This document shows, piece after piece, positions 62,369-64,000 of a DNA stretch of 64,000 bases; within the stretch, counting starts at the first letter, position 1; the number at the start of each line of letters is the position of its first letter. The DNA is taken from assembly GCA_029204225.1 (NCBI GenBank), contig CM055113.1, positions 2,562,081 to 2,626,080 on the forward strand. The letters are read 5' to 3'. The position numbers were made by a program, and so were the translations under genes. Under the pieces are notes generated by a model. That model did no database searches. It was given only the letters and a program-made list of their open reading frames with translations, and was not told the DNA's origin. This DNA comes from Diphasiastrum complanatum. Taxonomy: Eukaryota; Streptophyta; Lycopodiopsida; Lycopodiales; Lycopodiaceae.

Positions 62369-62452
62369 TGGTACCGCGGTACCAGTATGGTCCCGCGGTA
62401 CCGGGATCCGCGGTACCCAGTACCGCGGGACCTATGATATATATATATATAT
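62369..62452. repeat. KpnI-palindrome cluster 4 at the 5' side of the hAT transposase
   Basis: GGTACCGCGGTACC and CCGCGGTACCGGGATCC motifs form overlapping palindromes, ending GGGACCTATG before a TA run. Its position some 330 bp upstream of the BED-finger ATG makes it a likely terminal or subterminal region of the element. Confidence 0.75.
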
Positions 62453-62779
62453 CTATATATGAAAGTTGTCGTAAATAGTCTACCAACATAAGAATGCTCA
62501 CATAATTTGACTAGCAAAGTTCAAAATGTAGATGTGCTAATATTTTGGGTGGAATTGCACATTCTTGTTTAGCATGGTAATGTTTAGTACATACTTCGAT
62601 AGCCAATGTCAAACCTGATTCAATCCAGCAAATAGCATAAGGAGCTTTTTGATGTAGATGTCATCACAATTCAGCACGCACCATCAAAGGCTAGAAATAA
62701 TCGCATCAAACCTAGGGAGTATTAGCATGTTATGTAAAGAGTTGTCAAAAAGTATCATCATAATGAGAGTACAACATAC
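62453..62779. other. Unassigned sequence
   Basis: AT-rich, with no frame longer than 60 codons and no recognisable feature. Confidence 0.35.
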
Positions 62780-62836
62780 ATTGCTCAAAGTCGAAAGAGC
62801 TTTCTAGGTCAAGGTCCAAAAACACCTGAAGTTCAT
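62780..62836 (-). CDS. Possible isolated 57-bp coding exon
   Basis: On the minus strand, TTGTTGCAG is followed by 57 bases reading (D)ELQVFLDLDLESSFDFEQ, then T|GTATGT, a strong donor. Acceptor, donor, length divisible by three and protein-like content together suggest a real exon of a host gene, but no neighbouring exon was recognised and the family is unknown. Confidence 0.3.
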
Positions 62837-64000
62837 CTGCAACAAAACACAATAGAATATTAGCCGATAACTTTAGAGCTAACCAATGTAATGATACATA
62901 GAAACATGAAGCTATCTTCCAATTGTGTTGCAGAGCACTAATTATTCAACAAATCACAAAAGTTAAAAAGATATGAAGGGCATTCCTTGATTTCCAAAGA
63001 TGAAGAACCATTTCACAGTCACATGTATAATAATTGTCATTATAATTTTCCACTTCCCACTTGGCCCATCTTTTATTCCTAAGAACCCAGTAAATCTACA
63101 ATTTGACTTTGTCTAGTAGTTGATTGACTTGTAATTTCTCTTTGTCAATTGACAAACTATTCAGTTTATTTTTTTCCTATTTTGGAGGCAGTTGAATATG
63201 ATCAACTTGGCATTTGTCGTCGAAGTAAGGCAGAAGGGACAGTAACTTTATTTCTAGATTTATAGAAACCATATGTGCAGTTAAATTGATGAATTTTATA
63301 GTTGTGAAAACTTTGGACAACTTGAGCTCCAGCAACCACTTTCAAAACTGCTGGAATCTAACTGCTTTCCAATCTACAAGCAGGAGCAACAGATCTTAAT
63401 TTGCTTTGAACATTCTTAGGAATTTTGGGAAGGTTGCTTGCTATTTTGGGGAATTCAGAAATCTTTGGCCTATTCTTGACTTCTGAAATCCAACATTTTT
63501 GGATAAGTTTATAAGAAAATTAGGCAGAAAATTGTTGATCCTTTAATGAATAGATTTTAGCACATATATTATGTTTGAATCTTATTCAAATGGTTATTGA
63601 CAAAGCATAATGCCAGTATTTGCTCAGAAGTCAAAATGTTGTCATCACTTACTTTGAAAATGCCCTTTTATCGTTAATTTTGGTTCGAGGTCCTTTAGGA
63701 GAGCACACTACCTTCCCTGCAAAAGGGCTACCTCCCTTTATTATTTGAATCCTGCTTTAGGGTTCCTCAGGCGACTACAAATAGGCCTTATGTACACTCA
63801 TTTGGTTGGTGTGACTCAAGTGTTCACTCTTTGAATATTCTTCCCACTTATAGCCCTTAAAGATGCCTCGTGGCTCCTATTTGAGTGGTGATGGAGACCT
63901 TTGTCTACATGAAACTCAAAAAGTATATTATGGCCACAGCAATATGCTTTGCACATTCAGAGAATGAGCTTAAGGCTCAACTTTTTGCCGTTCAAGATTA
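62837..64000. other. Unassigned sequence to the window end
   Basis: No frame of note and no repeat. A plus-strand snippet near 63190-63240 (VEYDQLGICRRSKAEG) is protein-like but too short to call. Confidence 0.3.

Overview
The window looks like nuclear DNA of a land plant with a large, repeat-rich genome. It holds a GRAS transcription-factor gene of the RAM1 (arbuscular mycorrhiza) type, exons of a nuclear gene for chloroplast ribosomal protein bS6, and Ty1/copia, Ty3/gypsy, LINE-like and hAT elements, with long perfect (GA)n/(CT)n tracts. A retained RAM1-type gene argues against plants that have lost AM symbiosis (for example Pinaceae and Brassicaceae). Transposons inside what appears to be an intron of the bS6 gene suggest a gymnosperm- or fern-like genome. 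The species cannot be fixed from this sequence.

Layout: 1-1.22 kb, Ty3/gypsy gag-protease fragment (minus). 1.23-2.9 kb, copia gag, PBS and LTR (minus). 2.9-10.05 kb, AT-rich DNA with a copia RT remnant and a gypsy RT remnant. 10.88-25.23 kb, a nested block: a (GA)n tract split by LTR element A (plus), which holds a same-family element B (minus), which holds a small inverted-repeat element in one LTR. 25.2-29.1 kb, the RAM1-like gene (minus; two exons). 30-38.6 kb, non-coding DNA, a copia 3' end with LTR and a copia RT remnant. 38.65-42.1 kb, a decayed LINE-like element (minus). 44.5-45.2 kb, bS6c exons (minus). 47.73-48.49 kb, a non-autonomous element with hAT-type target duplication. 48.88-54.80 kb, a full-length but inactivated copia element. 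55.7-62.45 kb, a GC-rich cluster of hAT-related sequence with an intron-containing decayed transposase, KpnI-palindrome clusters, a 550-bp inverted-repeat element and two CG-rich repeat units. 62.5-64 kb, mostly unassigned, with one possible 57-bp exon.

The only genes I judge likely to be functional host genes are the RAM1-like gene and bS6c. Everything else recognisable is mobile or its debris. The most informative structures are the ordered nest at 10.9-25.2 kb, the intronic 60-bp tandem repeats in the RAM1-like gene, and a GC-rich module shared by two different inverted-repeat elements at 47.9 and 57.3 kb. I found no tRNA, rRNA or CRISPR.
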